Positions 43,910 to 53,423 of a stretch of DNA of 64,000 bases are shown here, piece by piece (position 1 is the stretch's first letter; the number at the start of each line of letters is the position of its first letter). A program made the position numbers and the translations under genes. The DNA is from Gillisia xinjiangensis (GTDB lineage Bacteria > Bacteroidota > Bacteroidia > Flavobacteriales > Flavobacteriaceae), in NCBI RefSeq assembly GCF_046298265.1, contig NZ_JBKAHK010000002.1, positions 496,001 through 560,000 of the forward strand, read 5' to 3'. The notes below the pieces were generated by a model. The model saw only the letters and a program-made list of their open reading frames with translations. It was not told the origin of the DNA and ran no database searches.

Positions 43910-46444
43910 ATGATGAGGAAATTATTACTATTGGCGTTGTTTTTAACATCTGCTACAATTTTTGCTCAAGGAACAATTACCGGAACGGTAATAGATTCTG
44001 ACGCACCATTACCGGGTGCGAATGTGTCGATTATGGGCACTACTATTGGAACAATGACAGATTTTGGAGGGAAATTCTCTTTGAAAGCGCCGTCTAATAC
44101 TGGTACTTTGGAGATTCGATTCCTGGGTTATAAAACCCTTCAGGTCCCTTTCACAGTGGCCAACGGACAAACATTGGATCTTGGTGAAATATTGCTAAAC
44201 CCGGCTGAAGATGCTTTGGGAGAAGTGATAATTAGCATTTATTCCCTTGCAATTGACCGAAAAACTCCTGTTGCTGTTTCAACAATTAAAGCAGAAACTA
44301 TTCTGCAGGAATTAGGGAATCAGGAATTTCCTGAAATATTAAAATCTACTCCAGGTGTCTATGCCACCAAAGGTGGCGGTGGTTTTGGAGATTCTGAGAT
44401 AACACTAAGAGGTTTTGAATCTGAAAACATTGCTGTACTTATAAACGGTATTCCTGTAAACGACATGGAAAACGGTCGTGTATACTGGAGTAACTGGGCA
44501 GGTCTTTCAGATGTTACAAGGTTTATGCAGGTGCAAAGAGGTCTGGGAGCTTCAAAAGTTGCTGTTCCTTCTATTGGAGGTACAATCAATATCGTTACCA
44601 AAACTACAGATGCTCAGGAAGGTGGTAGCGCTTTTTATTCTTTAGGGAACGACGGATATCAAAAAGTATCTGCAACAGTTTCAACCGGAAAAATGGATAA
44701 TGGTTGGGCAGCTACAGTTTCTGGTGCAAAAGTTACCGGAAACGGTTATGTAGACGGAACTGAATTTAACGGCTTTTCTTACTTTATAAACATCGCTAAA
44801 GACTTGAACGAAGATCACCAATTGTCTTTCACTGCTTTTGGTGCACAGCAAAGACACGGGCAGCGTCAAAACGCCTTGCCTATGGAGATCTATAGAATTA
44901 GCGAGAGTGGTACAAAATTTAATCAGGACTGGGGTTACAAGAATGGGCAGGTGGTTCATGTGGAAGACAACTTCTACCACAAGCCTCAAATGTCCTTAAA
45001 TCACTATTGGGATATTTCTGTTGATACAAAATTGAGTACCTCTGCCTATGCTTCCTTTGGTTCTGGTGGCGGTGGTGGATATAGGGGAGTCAACAAATTT
45101 GGACTCGGTACCGAAAGTAATCCTTCCCCTTACCGTGACGGATACCTTCAACCATTGAACCTTGATCTTATTGTAGATGAGAATGTGGAACGTGGAGCTC
45201 TGGGAGCTGAATCTTACTTAAGAGCTTCAAGAAATGATCACCAGTGGTACGGAGTTCTTTCAACTCTTTCTTCACAGATTCTTCCCAGTGTAGAATTTAC
45301 CGGTGGTCTTGATTTTAGATACTATGAAGGATCGCATTTTACTGAGCTTACCGATTTACTTGGTGGTGCATATGCCCTGGATGACAGTAACGTTAATAAT
45401 CCATTAAATGCTGCCGGAGTTGGTGACAAGATCAGTTATTACGACGTAGGAACTGTGCTATGGGAAGGCTTATTCGCCCAGGCAGAATATTCACAAGATG
45501 CGCTTTCAGCATTCGTTACTGTTGCAGCGTCAAATACTTCCTATAAAAGAAAAGATTTCTTTAATTATTTAGATACAGATCCAAATCAGGAAACAGATTT
45601 CCAGCATTTCTTTGGATATAGTGCAAAAGGTGGTGCTAACTACAACTTGGACAACAACCATAATGTTTTTGCTAACGTTGGTTATTTTGAGAAGGCACCT
45701 TTTTCTAATGCTGTTTTTCTTAATTTCAGAAATGATATTAACGAAGGAGCTGAGAACCAGAAGATTTTTAGTGCAGAACTTGGATATGGATACCGAAGTG
45801 CAAACTTCAGGGCAGATTTGAACGTTTACCGTACTGAGTGGAATGATAAAACTTTTGTACAAAGATTCCAGCAGCCAGACGGAACAACAGCTTCTGCAAA
45901 CATCTTAGGTCTTGATGCTCTTCACCAGGGTGTGGAACTAGAATTTAGCTACCGTCCAAGTGAAAGACTTACTATAACCGGTATGGCCTCTCTTGGAGAC
46001 TGGACATGGAAAAACGATATTACAGGTGTCGATATCTTTAATGAAGACCAGGAAATAGTAAGAACTATCAACCTTTTTGTAGAAGACCTTAAAGTAGGAG
46101 GATCAGCGCAAACAACATTTGCAGCTGGTGCAGATTATCAGGTTTGGCCTAGTACATCAGTACGCGTAGACTGGAACTATTATGATGACCTTTACGCTCA
46201 ATTTGATCCTGAGACAAGAAGTACAAGAGAACTTGGACAGTCCTGGGAATTACCTGCGTTTGGACTAGTTGATTTTGGTTTAACCCATAAATTTGATTTA
46301 GGTGATTTCGAAGCCATGCTGATAGGTAACATTAATAACGTTTTAGATACAGAGTATATCTCAATTGCCCGTGGCGGAATGAACGAGGGGGTATTCTACG
46401 GATTCGGAAGAACATTCAATGTTGGTGCAAAATTTAATTTCTAA
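43910..46444 (+). CDS. TonB-dependent receptor, nuclease locus, copy A
   Basis: An 844-residue outer-membrane receptor with signal peptide (SATIFAQG), a carboxypeptidase-regulatory-like domain (about 21-105, TGTVIDSDAPLPGANVS), a plug at about 118-235 (DSEITLRGFESENIAVLING) and a barrel ending in FNVGAKFNF. It lacks the SusC-type length (about 1000) and no SusD is adjacent. The start has two consecutive ATGs. The first 90 bp of coding sequence are almost identical to the second receptor at 50109. It is followed after 10 bp by the repeat lipoprotein gene and then by a secreted nuclease. Confidence 0.9.
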   Translation: MMRKLLLLALFLTSATIFAQGTITGTVIDSDAPLPGANVSIMGTTIGTMTDFGGKFSLKAPSNTGTLEIRFLGYKTLQVPFTVANGQTLDLGEILLNPAEDALGEVIISIYSLAIDRKTPVAVSTIKAETILQELGNQEFPEILKSTPGVYATKGGGGFGDSEITLRGFESENIAVLINGIPVNDMENGRVYWSNWAGLSDVTRFMQVQRGLGASKVAVPSIGGTINIVTKTTDAQEGGSAFYSLGNDGYQKVSATVSTGKMDNGWAATVSGAKVTGNGYVDGTEFNGFSYFINIAKDLNEDHQLSFTAFGAQQRHGQRQNALPMEIYRISESGTKFNQDWGYKNGQVVHVEDNFYHKPQMSLNHYWDISVDTKLSTSAYASFGSGGGGGYRGVNKFGLGTESNPSPYRDGYLQPLNLDLIVDENVERGALGAESYLRASRNDHQWYGVLSTLSSQILPSVEFTGGLDFRYYEGSHFTELTDLLGGAYALDDSNVNNPLNAAGVGDKISYYDVGTVLWEGLFAQAEYSQDALSAFVTVAASNTSYKRKDFFNYLDTDPNQETDFQHFFGYSAKGGANYNLDNNHNVFANVGYFEKAPFSNAVFLNFRNDINEGAENQKIFSAELGYGYRSANFRADLNVYRTEWNDKTFVQRFQQPDGTTASANILGLDALHQGVELEFSYRPSERLTITGMASLGDWTWKNDITGVDIFNEDQEIVRTINLFVEDLKVGGSAQTTFAAGADYQVWPSTSVRVDWNYYDDLYAQFDPETRSTRELGQSWELPAFGLVDFGLTHKFDLGDFEAMLIGNINNVLDTEYISIARGGMNEGVFYGFGRTFNVGAKFNF

Positions 46445-46454
46445 AAAAAAGAAA

Positions 46455-48173
46455 ATGAAAAATTCAATTTATTTACTAATGATGTTCCTGGGACTTGCAC
46501 TAACAAGCTGTGAGCCGATGGATGACATTCATAACGAGCTTGATGCAAGTTTGGATAACCGTGCTATTGAGGGTATGGCTAAGTATACACTCACAGATGA
46601 CGATTACGATGACCTTGATGTTCAATTCGGGAATTTCAGTTCCCTTGAAGAGGCCGGAGCCTTAATACCGCAACTGCTTTCAGATAAATTTCCGGTTTGG
46701 GGGCAGGGTTCTCTTGCACAGGTGACTTTTGACCTTTACGCGCCAATTAATCCTGAAGAATATACTGTAGTAGAAGCAGATTATGGAACTATTGGTTTAA
46801 ACAGAAGTTATTTCACCCAAACTTCCGAAATTAAAGACTTTCTTAGACTTCAATTTTCACAGGCTCAGTCCAACGATTATGTTAAACTTACCTACAAAAC
46901 TGTTGCGGTTGAAATGTTCCATGATATTTCAAATGATGACTTTGATGTAATCGAAGAAAAATTAGCAGCGACATATCCTGATCCTGCTTCTAGTGCTGCA
47001 AGATTCAATAATTTTGACAGAAGAGAAGGAAGAGACGCATACTGGAGCAATGAAATGATCCTTGAGGCCATAAATATAGTTTTAAATGAAAACTATCCGG
47101 CGGTGGAAGGACAGACTTATGAAGTAAGCTACAGAATTTATGACGGGAATAGCGGTGTAGAAAGTATGAAGGTTAGGTACAATGGAAGTTCTTATGTTCA
47201 ATTTGGGGCAATGGCCCATGATATTTCAAATAATGATTTTGAATTTATAGGTGCAGAATTTAGTGAAGAATATCCCGATCCTGCTTCTAGTGCTGCAAAT
47301 TTCAATAATTTTGACAGAAGAGAAGGAAGAGACGCATACTGGAGCGATGAAATGATCCTTGAGGCAGTTAATGCCCTGCTTATGGAAAGGTACTCAGATG
47401 CATCTGAAGGCACTCAATTTAATGTGTCTTATAGAATTTACACCGGTTCGGCAGGTAGTGATTTAATTTCGGTTGTATTGGAAAATGGAGAATATGTGTT
47501 AAATGAAGAGGAGACCATTTCTACCTTAATGAAAACCCAGGTATTTGCTTACGGTGGTGGTAGTTGGATGTTGCCTATGGAATTACCTGAAAATATTTAT
47601 ACCCAGGAGTTTGAACAGAGATTCAACAATTTTGGTAATGAATCTGATGCAGGATTCTACATTGGTAGATGGTTGGAGCCTCGTTTTCCTTATGGGCAAG
47701 ATGGAGATTTTGTTTCTGTAGAATATGATTTTTTCGATGGTGGAGTAGTAACTCGTTACGCAAGTTTCATTTATGATGAAGACAAAAGGGAGTGGGAATT
47801 TATTCCAAGTGTTATTGAAAAAACACTCCAGTTTGGTCATGAAGGTACAGGGTGGGTAGTGGATAATACTATCGTTTATGTCTTAGCCGTTGCAGACTAT
47901 GCTTTTATTGGTGATGAACTTGCCGATGAATATCCTGGTCCTTCCGCCAGTGCTAAAAGATTTAGTAACTTTGACAGAAGACCGGGTAATGCCAATCAGT
48001 GGACAGATGCAATGTTGCTTGAAGCATTCAACCTCCTGTTGAACGAAAGTGTAACACCAAATGCTGCAGAAGGCCAAAAATATCTTATGACTTTTGATAT
48101 TTACAACGGAACAAATACTATTGAACAAATGCATCTTATCAAAGAAAATGGTGTGTGGGTTCCGGTACAATAA
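46455..48173 (+). CDS. Repeat-containing lipoprotein of the nuclease locus
   Basis: A 572-residue lipoprotein (lipobox LTSC, Cys19) made of about five related domains of 90-100 residues. The clearest are residues 156-254 and 255-350, sharing DPASSAA, FNNFDRREGRDAYWS and MILEA, and the divergent copy 479-572 with FSNFDRRPGNANQWTD. Segments near 35-150 and 352-470 look more distantly related. At the DNA level the two central copies share a block of about 96 bp with only about four differences, so the duplication is recent or kept uniform. Probably a surface binding protein partnering the receptor; I know no named family. A start 12 codons upstream would overlap the receptor gene. Confidence 0.85.
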   Translation: MKNSIYLLMMFLGLALTSCEPMDDIHNELDASLDNRAIEGMAKYTLTDDDYDDLDVQFGNFSSLEEAGALIPQLLSDKFPVWGQGSLAQVTFDLYAPINPEEYTVVEADYGTIGLNRSYFTQTSEIKDFLRLQFSQAQSNDYVKLTYKTVAVEMFHDISNDDFDVIEEKLAATYPDPASSAARFNNFDRREGRDAYWSNEMILEAINIVLNENYPAVEGQTYEVSYRIYDGNSGVESMKVRYNGSSYVQFGAMAHDISNNDFEFIGAEFSEEYPDPASSAANFNNFDRREGRDAYWSDEMILEAVNALLMERYSDASEGTQFNVSYRIYTGSAGSDLISVVLENGEYVLNEEETISTLMKTQVFAYGGGSWMLPMELPENIYTQEFEQRFNNFGNESDAGFYIGRWLEPRFPYGQDGDFVSVEYDFFDGGVVTRYASFIYDEDKREWEFIPSVIEKTLQFGHEGTGWVVDNTIVYVLAVADYAFIGDELADEYPGPSASAKRFSNFDRRPGNANQWTDAMLLEAFNLLLNESVTPNAAEGQKYLMTFDIYNGTNTIEQMHLIKENGVWVPVQ

Positions 48174-48195
48174 TTTATATCTTTAATTTTTATAG

Positions 48196-48230
48196 CAAAA
48201 ACCTCTTAACTTTCAGCTAAGAGGTTTTTG
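48196..48230 (+). terminator. Terminator after the repeat lipoprotein gene
   Basis: Perfect 13-bp stem CAAAAACCTCTTA/TAAGAGGTTTTTG with a 9-base loop. The following nuclease gene, 45 bp away, probably has its own promoter or is reached by read-through. Confidence 0.75.
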
Positions 48231-48274
48231 TACTTTAACCTGCCGGTATTTTCCGGAAAAGAAAACATTTTTTA

Positions 48275-49909
48275 ATGAAGAAGATTTTATTTTTAATTGC
48301 CGCATTACTGATTCTGGCCTGCAACAAAGACGATGAAGGTGGAGTAAAACCTCCTGTGGAACCACCTGCGGCTGAAGTGCCTTTAGCGGTAGATGATGCA
48401 TTAAGCACATCAGAAAATACTTCCCTGAAATTTAGTGGGCTGCTGGACAATGATACGGTATATGAATATGCCAGGATCACCTCTATTGATTCTCAAACCA
48501 CAAAAGGGGGAACTGTGGTGGATAATCGCGATGGCACCTACACCTATACCCCTCCTACAGACTTTATGGGAGAAGATACTTTTGAATACACCATGTGTGA
48601 CAACGCGTCCCCCAAAAATTGTTCTTCAGCAGCAGTTACAATTACGGTTACTGCAGCTTCAGTTTTGGCTGTAGATGATGCTTATGAAACGGAGGAAGAT
48701 AAGGTCCTGACAATTACGAATCATCTTGACAATGATGATTTCCCGGATAATGCGGTGGTCAGCTCTGTTGACGCAGAAGATACTGATGGAAGCGTGGAGC
48801 TCCAGAACGACGGAACAATTAAATATACTCCGGCCGATAGTTTTGCAGGGGAAGATAGTTTCACCTATACTATTTGTAATGATCATGATACTCCCATCTG
48901 TTCTACGGCAACTATCACAATTACAGTTAATGATGAAGGCGATCCAGTTGCTGTTAAAGATGAGGTGGTTATGAGTTTTGGAACGACAAGTTTGACTATA
49001 GCCAGTTTACTGGAAAATGATGTGGTTATTGATGGCGCCGTTATCACATCGGTTGAAGCATCAGGAACCGGAAGTGTAGTAATTAATGAAGACGGCACCG
49101 TCACTTATACTCCTATGCCTGCATTTAAGGGGAATGATACCTTTATATATACATTATGTGATGACGATACTCCGGAACCAAGCTGTTCTACTGCTACTGT
49201 AACGGTAAGTATTATTGAGGCGATTTCATTTAATATTCCTGAAAGTCTTCAGGAATATTACGGCGACTTTTTCTTAACAACAGATACAGATATAAACTTC
49301 ACGCAAGTCTCCAATCTAACCATCAATGCCCACACTACCATTCTTTCCTATGGTGAACGTCATAATTATTTATATGATGCCGATGAAGATCTTAACAATC
49401 CGGATAATGTCATTCTTATGTACACCGGGGAGTCGAGGTATTGGGAAGAATATTGGTCAGATTCCAATAGTTATTCCCCACAAACTTTTAATACGGAGCA
49501 CATTTATCCACAGTCCAGATTAAGTGCTGCAGATGCGGTTACAGATATGCATCATTTGAGGGTTGCAGATTCCGATATTAATTCGCTACGTCTCAATTAT
49601 CCTTTTACCGAAGGAAGTGGTGAAGCAGGTTTAATTAATGGAAATAGCTGGTATCCTGGGGATGAATGGAAGGGAGATGTTGCCAGAATGGTCTTATACC
49701 TCAATATTAGATATGGAGAGACTTTTAACAAGGTTGGTAATCTTGATCTCTTCCTGAAGTGGAATGCTGAAGACCCGGTCTCAGAATTTGAGATCCAGCG
49801 AAATAATGTTATAGAAGGAGCACAAGGAAATAGAAATCCATTTATAGACAATCCGTACCTCGCCACATTGATTTGGGGCGGTGATGCTGCACAAAATAAA
49901 TGGGATTAG
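48275..49909 (+). CDS. Secreted endonuclease I with cadherin-like repeats
   Basis: A 544-residue lipoprotein (lipobox LILAC, Cys16) with three tandem cadherin/CshA-like repeats (about 38-125, 130-218, 222-313; each with VDDA, a LLDNDTV- or LENDVV-type strand and GEDTFEYTMCD-type ending). They are followed by an endonuclease I domain (about 318-544). The nuclease motifs are FNTEHIYPQS, MHHLRVAD, GDVARMVLYLNIRYG and IEGAQGNRNPFID, the His-Asn metal site of the PF04231 family. It probably degrades extracellular DNA or RNA at the cell surface. The gene sits between two TonB receptors. Confidence 0.92.
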   Translation: MKKILFLIAALLILACNKDDEGGVKPPVEPPAAEVPLAVDDALSTSENTSLKFSGLLDNDTVYEYARITSIDSQTTKGGTVVDNRDGTYTYTPPTDFMGEDTFEYTMCDNASPKNCSSAAVTITVTAASVLAVDDAYETEEDKVLTITNHLDNDDFPDNAVVSSVDAEDTDGSVELQNDGTIKYTPADSFAGEDSFTYTICNDHDTPICSTATITITVNDEGDPVAVKDEVVMSFGTTSLTIASLLENDVVIDGAVITSVEASGTGSVVINEDGTVTYTPMPAFKGNDTFIYTLCDDDTPEPSCSTATVTVSIIEAISFNIPESLQEYYGDFFLTTDTDINFTQVSNLTINAHTTILSYGERHNYLYDADEDLNNPDNVILMYTGESRYWEEYWSDSNSYSPQTFNTEHIYPQSRLSAADAVTDMHHLRVADSDINSLRLNYPFTEGSGEAGLINGNSWYPGDEWKGDVARMVLYLNIRYGETFNKVGNLDLFLKWNAEDPVSEFEIQRNNVIEGAQGNRNPFIDNPYLATLIWGGDAAQNKWD

Positions 49910-50046
49910 TACATAATTGTCAAACTTTACTTTACAAAAATAAACCATTTATCCTTTTAAATTGAAGGAATTCAATCACTTGGATATCGGTTTAAAGGTT
50001 GCGATGAAACAGTTGTTAAATCAGAATTCTTAACATTAGGTTAAAG

Positions 50047-50074
50047 TTTGATAAGCCTTATTTCGCGTCATTTG
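50047..50074 (+). promoter_or_regulatory. Promoter of the second nuclease-locus TonB receptor
   Basis: TTTG (50047-50050), 16 bp, GTCATTTG (50067-50074), inside a region of about 170 bp that is largely the same as the upstream region of the receptor at 43910. Confidence 0.6.
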
Positions 50075-50108
50075 CCGGGAAATATAAACATAAAACAAAA
50101 AAGTTTAA

Positions 50109-52784
50109 ATGATGAGGAAATTATTACTTATGGCGTTGTTTTTAACATCTGCTACAATTTTTGCTCAAGGAACAATTACCGGAACGGTAATAGATTCTGA
50201 AATGAATGCACCATTACCAGGCGCAACCGTAGTGGTAGTAGGTACCACCAACGGAACAACTACCGATTTTGAGGGGAAATTCTCGCTTAATGTAGCCACT
50301 GCTACAGGAAGAATTGAGATCAGTTTTATTGGTTTCGAAAGAAGGTCCGCCAACTTCAACGTTGCCAGTGGTCAAACCCAGGATTTGGGAAGAATTGTTC
50401 TTACTACAGATGCCGATGCCCTTTCAGAAATTATCGTTATTGGGCGAGGAGTAATGGATCTTGAAGAAGATCGCAGAACCCCAATTGCGGTTTCTACCAT
50501 CACAAAATCTGAAATTCAGCAAAAAGCTGTAGGAAACGTAGAATTTCCTGAATTAATGAAAAATGTACCATCGGTTTATGTTTCAAACCAAACCGGTTTT
50601 GGAGATTCTCAAATGTTTCTTCGTGGATTTGACCAAACCAACACTGCATTCCTATTAAATGGACAGCCAATTAACGGGATGGAAGATGGTAAAATGTACT
50701 GGTCTAACTGGGCCGGGATGGCTGATATCGCTAACGCGGTACAGGTGCAACGTGGACTTGGTTCTTCTAAATTGGCCATTTCTTCTGTAGGAGGAACGGT
50801 AAACATTGTTTCGAAAGCAACTGAAAGAAATGAAGGTGGTTTTGCACGTACGATGGTAGGTAATGATAGTTTCCTTAAAGGAACTGTTAGTTACGACTCA
50901 GGTTTGAACGATAACGGCTGGGGATTCTCGCTTATGCTAGATCACTGGCAAGCTCATAGAAAATACAGACAGGGGACCCAAGGATCTGGTCAAAATTATT
51001 TTCTTTCTATAGGAAAGCTTTTAGGAGATCATAATTTTAACTTCCTTGTTTTTGGAGCACCACAACAACACATGCAGGCATGGTCACAACCTGAAGAAAC
51101 TGCTAGAGAATTTAGAAAATATAATCAGCACTGGGGTGTGGATCAAGGAGAAATTATCTCTGAAAGAACAAACTTCTACCATAAACCGGTTATGAACTTT
51201 AACTGGGATTGGGATATTTCAGATGATTCTTCACTATCTACTGTTGCTTACGCCTCTTTTGGCCGTGGTGGTGGAACAGGACCTCGTGGCCGAGGACGTA
51301 TTCGTGAGCCAGATTATAATATAGCAGGTGGTATTAGCGGTCAAATAGATTTTGATGCGATTAGAGAAGCTAATGCTCAAATTGGATTAGGTGAGCCTCG
51401 AAATGATGGATACATTAGACGTGCTTCTATGAATAACCACCAATGGTTTGGAGTGGTATCTAACTACAGTCACGATTTTAATGAAAACTGGAGCATGAAT
51501 GCCGGAGCCGATATTCGTTTCTACAGCGGAGATCACTTTAGACAAGTTATCGATTTCTTCGGTCTCACAGGTTGGGCAAATGACCGTCCTGATGGAAGAG
51601 TCGTTACTGAATCTTTCAGCATCAATCCTTGGAAGACTTTCTTCACTTCTGCCGATGAGAATGAAAGAATTAACTACGATTATTCAGAAGATATCAATTA
51701 CCAGGGAGCTTTTAGCCAGATAGAATACGGAACAGATGCTTTCTCTGCATTTTTCCAGGGAGCGATTTCTAATCAGTCTTACCAGAGAGAAGACAGGTTT
51801 GCTAGAGATGCAAATGGAAACCAAACCACTAAAGAATCTGAGAAGACCAATAAAACAGGTTATAACCTGAAAACAGGAGCGGCTTACAACTTTAATGATA
51901 GCCACAGCATTTTTGCCAATGCAGGTTTCTACAGCCGTCAACCATTCCTTGATAATATTTTCGCCGCAACGGCTGAACTTGCAACTCCAGCAGTAGAGAA
52001 CGAGGAAATCACCGGTATTGAAGCTGGATATAAATTGACTGAAGGTAACTTCAAATTGAATGTAAACCTTTACCGTACCGAATGGGCTAACCGTTTTGTA
52101 GCTAATGGAAATGTAATTGCAAGTTACGAGGGTCAGGATGAAGAAAACAATCCCATCTTAGGACAGGAAATTGACATTAGCCGTGAGCAAACAGATGTTA
52201 CTCAAATTCACCAGGGTATCGAGATTGATGGCCAGTACCGAATGAGCAATAAGCTTAGACTTGGTGCTTACGTTTCTATAGGGGACTGGAAATATGCTGA
52301 TGCAACTCCTTACCGTACAAGAGATTTTAGAGATAACACTTTCTTTACTAATGCTGATATCAATGATTACAGAACTCGTGAAGGGGAAACCCTTTCACCT
52401 AATTTCTTCAACGGAGAAGTAAATCTTGACGGAGTGGAAATTAGTAATGCTCCTCAAACCTCTTTCGGAATTAACGGGATGTACAACGTCACCAATGGCT
52501 TTAAAATTGGACTTGACTACAACTACTTTACAAGACTATATGATTTTATAGATGTAGCCGATGTAGTAGCTCAGGGGAGCAGTTACGAAACTACCGAACT
52601 TGATGGTTATGGAGTAGTTGACTTTACTACTGCTTACGATTTTAATTTTGGAGGTAACAAATTTGTACTTGCAGCAAACATTTACAATCTGTTAAACAGC
52701 GCATATATTAGCCAAACTGATGCTTTTGGAGTATTCTACGGTCTTGGCAGAACCTGGAATGCGTCTTTAAAATATAATTTCTAA
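50109..52784 (+). CDS. TonB-dependent receptor, nuclease locus, copy B
   Basis: An 891-residue outer-membrane receptor paralogous to the one at 43910. It has the same signal peptide (SATIFAQG), a regulatory-like domain (about 20-105), a plug with FGDSQMFLRGFDQTNTAFLL near 160, and a barrel ending in WNASLKYNF. Similarity to copy A is almost complete over the leader and first 30 codons and only partial afterwards. It is terminated by a strong hairpin. Ligand unknown; position beside the nuclease suggests nucleic-acid products. Confidence 0.9.
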   Translation: MMRKLLLMALFLTSATIFAQGTITGTVIDSEMNAPLPGATVVVVGTTNGTTTDFEGKFSLNVATATGRIEISFIGFERRSANFNVASGQTQDLGRIVLTTDADALSEIIVIGRGVMDLEEDRRTPIAVSTITKSEIQQKAVGNVEFPELMKNVPSVYVSNQTGFGDSQMFLRGFDQTNTAFLLNGQPINGMEDGKMYWSNWAGMADIANAVQVQRGLGSSKLAISSVGGTVNIVSKATERNEGGFARTMVGNDSFLKGTVSYDSGLNDNGWGFSLMLDHWQAHRKYRQGTQGSGQNYFLSIGKLLGDHNFNFLVFGAPQQHMQAWSQPEETAREFRKYNQHWGVDQGEIISERTNFYHKPVMNFNWDWDISDDSSLSTVAYASFGRGGGTGPRGRGRIREPDYNIAGGISGQIDFDAIREANAQIGLGEPRNDGYIRRASMNNHQWFGVVSNYSHDFNENWSMNAGADIRFYSGDHFRQVIDFFGLTGWANDRPDGRVVTESFSINPWKTFFTSADENERINYDYSEDINYQGAFSQIEYGTDAFSAFFQGAISNQSYQREDRFARDANGNQTTKESEKTNKTGYNLKTGAAYNFNDSHSIFANAGFYSRQPFLDNIFAATAELATPAVENEEITGIEAGYKLTEGNFKLNVNLYRTEWANRFVANGNVIASYEGQDEENNPILGQEIDISREQTDVTQIHQGIEIDGQYRMSNKLRLGAYVSIGDWKYADATPYRTRDFRDNTFFTNADINDYRTREGETLSPNFFNGEVNLDGVEISNAPQTSFGINGMYNVTNGFKIGLDYNYFTRLYDFIDVADVVAQGSSYETTELDGYGVVDFTTAYDFNFGGNKFVLAANIYNLLNSAYISQTDAFGVFYGLGRTWNASLKYNF

Positions 52785-52809
52785 AAAAATCTTTTTTAAA
52801 TATTATTTA

Positions 52810-52840
52810 AACCGCCCCCAAATTTCGGGGCGGTTTTTTT
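52810..52840 (+). terminator. Intrinsic terminator of receptor copy B
   Basis: Perfect 9-bp stem AACCGCCCC/GGGGCGGTT with an 8-base loop, followed by T's, 25 bp after the stop. Confidence 0.92.
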
Positions 52841-52875
52841 GTTAAAAAAAACTATATTTACTGAAATTAAAAATT

Positions 52876-53313
52876 ATGTACGAAACAGTTCAATTTATTC
52901 ACTCCTACTGGGCTTATCTTGTTTTAATAGTCTTGATAATAGCCTCTGTAAATTCCATTGTGGGATATGTTTCCAATAAAGAATATGGAGCAGCCAATTT
53001 CAGGATCGCGCTTTTTACCCTTATCGCCTCCCATATACAGTTGTTGATTGGAATCGTGCTTTATTTTGTATCACCTCATTTCAGAAAGTTTAGTGAAATT
53101 GGTATGGGTGAAGTGATGAAGGATTCAATCTCAAGATTGTATCTTGTAGAGCATCCTCTTATTATGATTATTGCCATTGTTCTTATTACCATGGGATATT
53201 CAAAGCATAAAGGGAAACTAACCTCTAAACCAAAATTTAAATTACTTGCTATTTTTTACAGCATTGCTTTAATCTTAATGCTATCCAGAATTCCCTGGAA
53301 TGCATGGTTTTAA
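52876..53313 (+). CDS. Four-helix membrane protein of unknown function
   Basis: A 145-residue protein with four hydrophobic helices. Histidines lie in or next to helices at FIHSYWAYLVL (His9), IASHIQLLIG (about 56) and VEHPLIMIIA (about 95), an arrangement that could bind haem as in small cytochrome b-like proteins, but this is only suggestive. I recognise it as a type common in Flavobacteriaceae without an assigned role. It is a single gene after a terminator; the short gap that follows (to 53424) contains small imperfect direct repeats of GGATTCAA. Confidence 0.75.
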   Translation: MYETVQFIHSYWAYLVLIVLIIASVNSIVGYVSNKEYGAANFRIALFTLIASHIQLLIGIVLYFVSPHFRKFSEIGMGEVMKDSISRLYLVEHPLIMIIAIVLITMGYSKHKGKLTSKPKFKLLAIFYSIALILMLSRIPWNAWF

Positions 53314-53423
53314 AATTCGGGATTCAAGATTCAGAATTCCGGATTCAAAATTGAAAATTCAGGACTATAAATAAATCAACTCTCTCTTTCTTTCCATTTT
53401 TTGGGGAAGCCGGAGAGGGTTTT

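Noticed and set aside
53314..53420. Possible terminator between the four-helix protein gene and the HD gene
   Set aside because: CTCTC/GAGAG arms are weak with a loop over 25 bases; only small direct repeats are convincing there.
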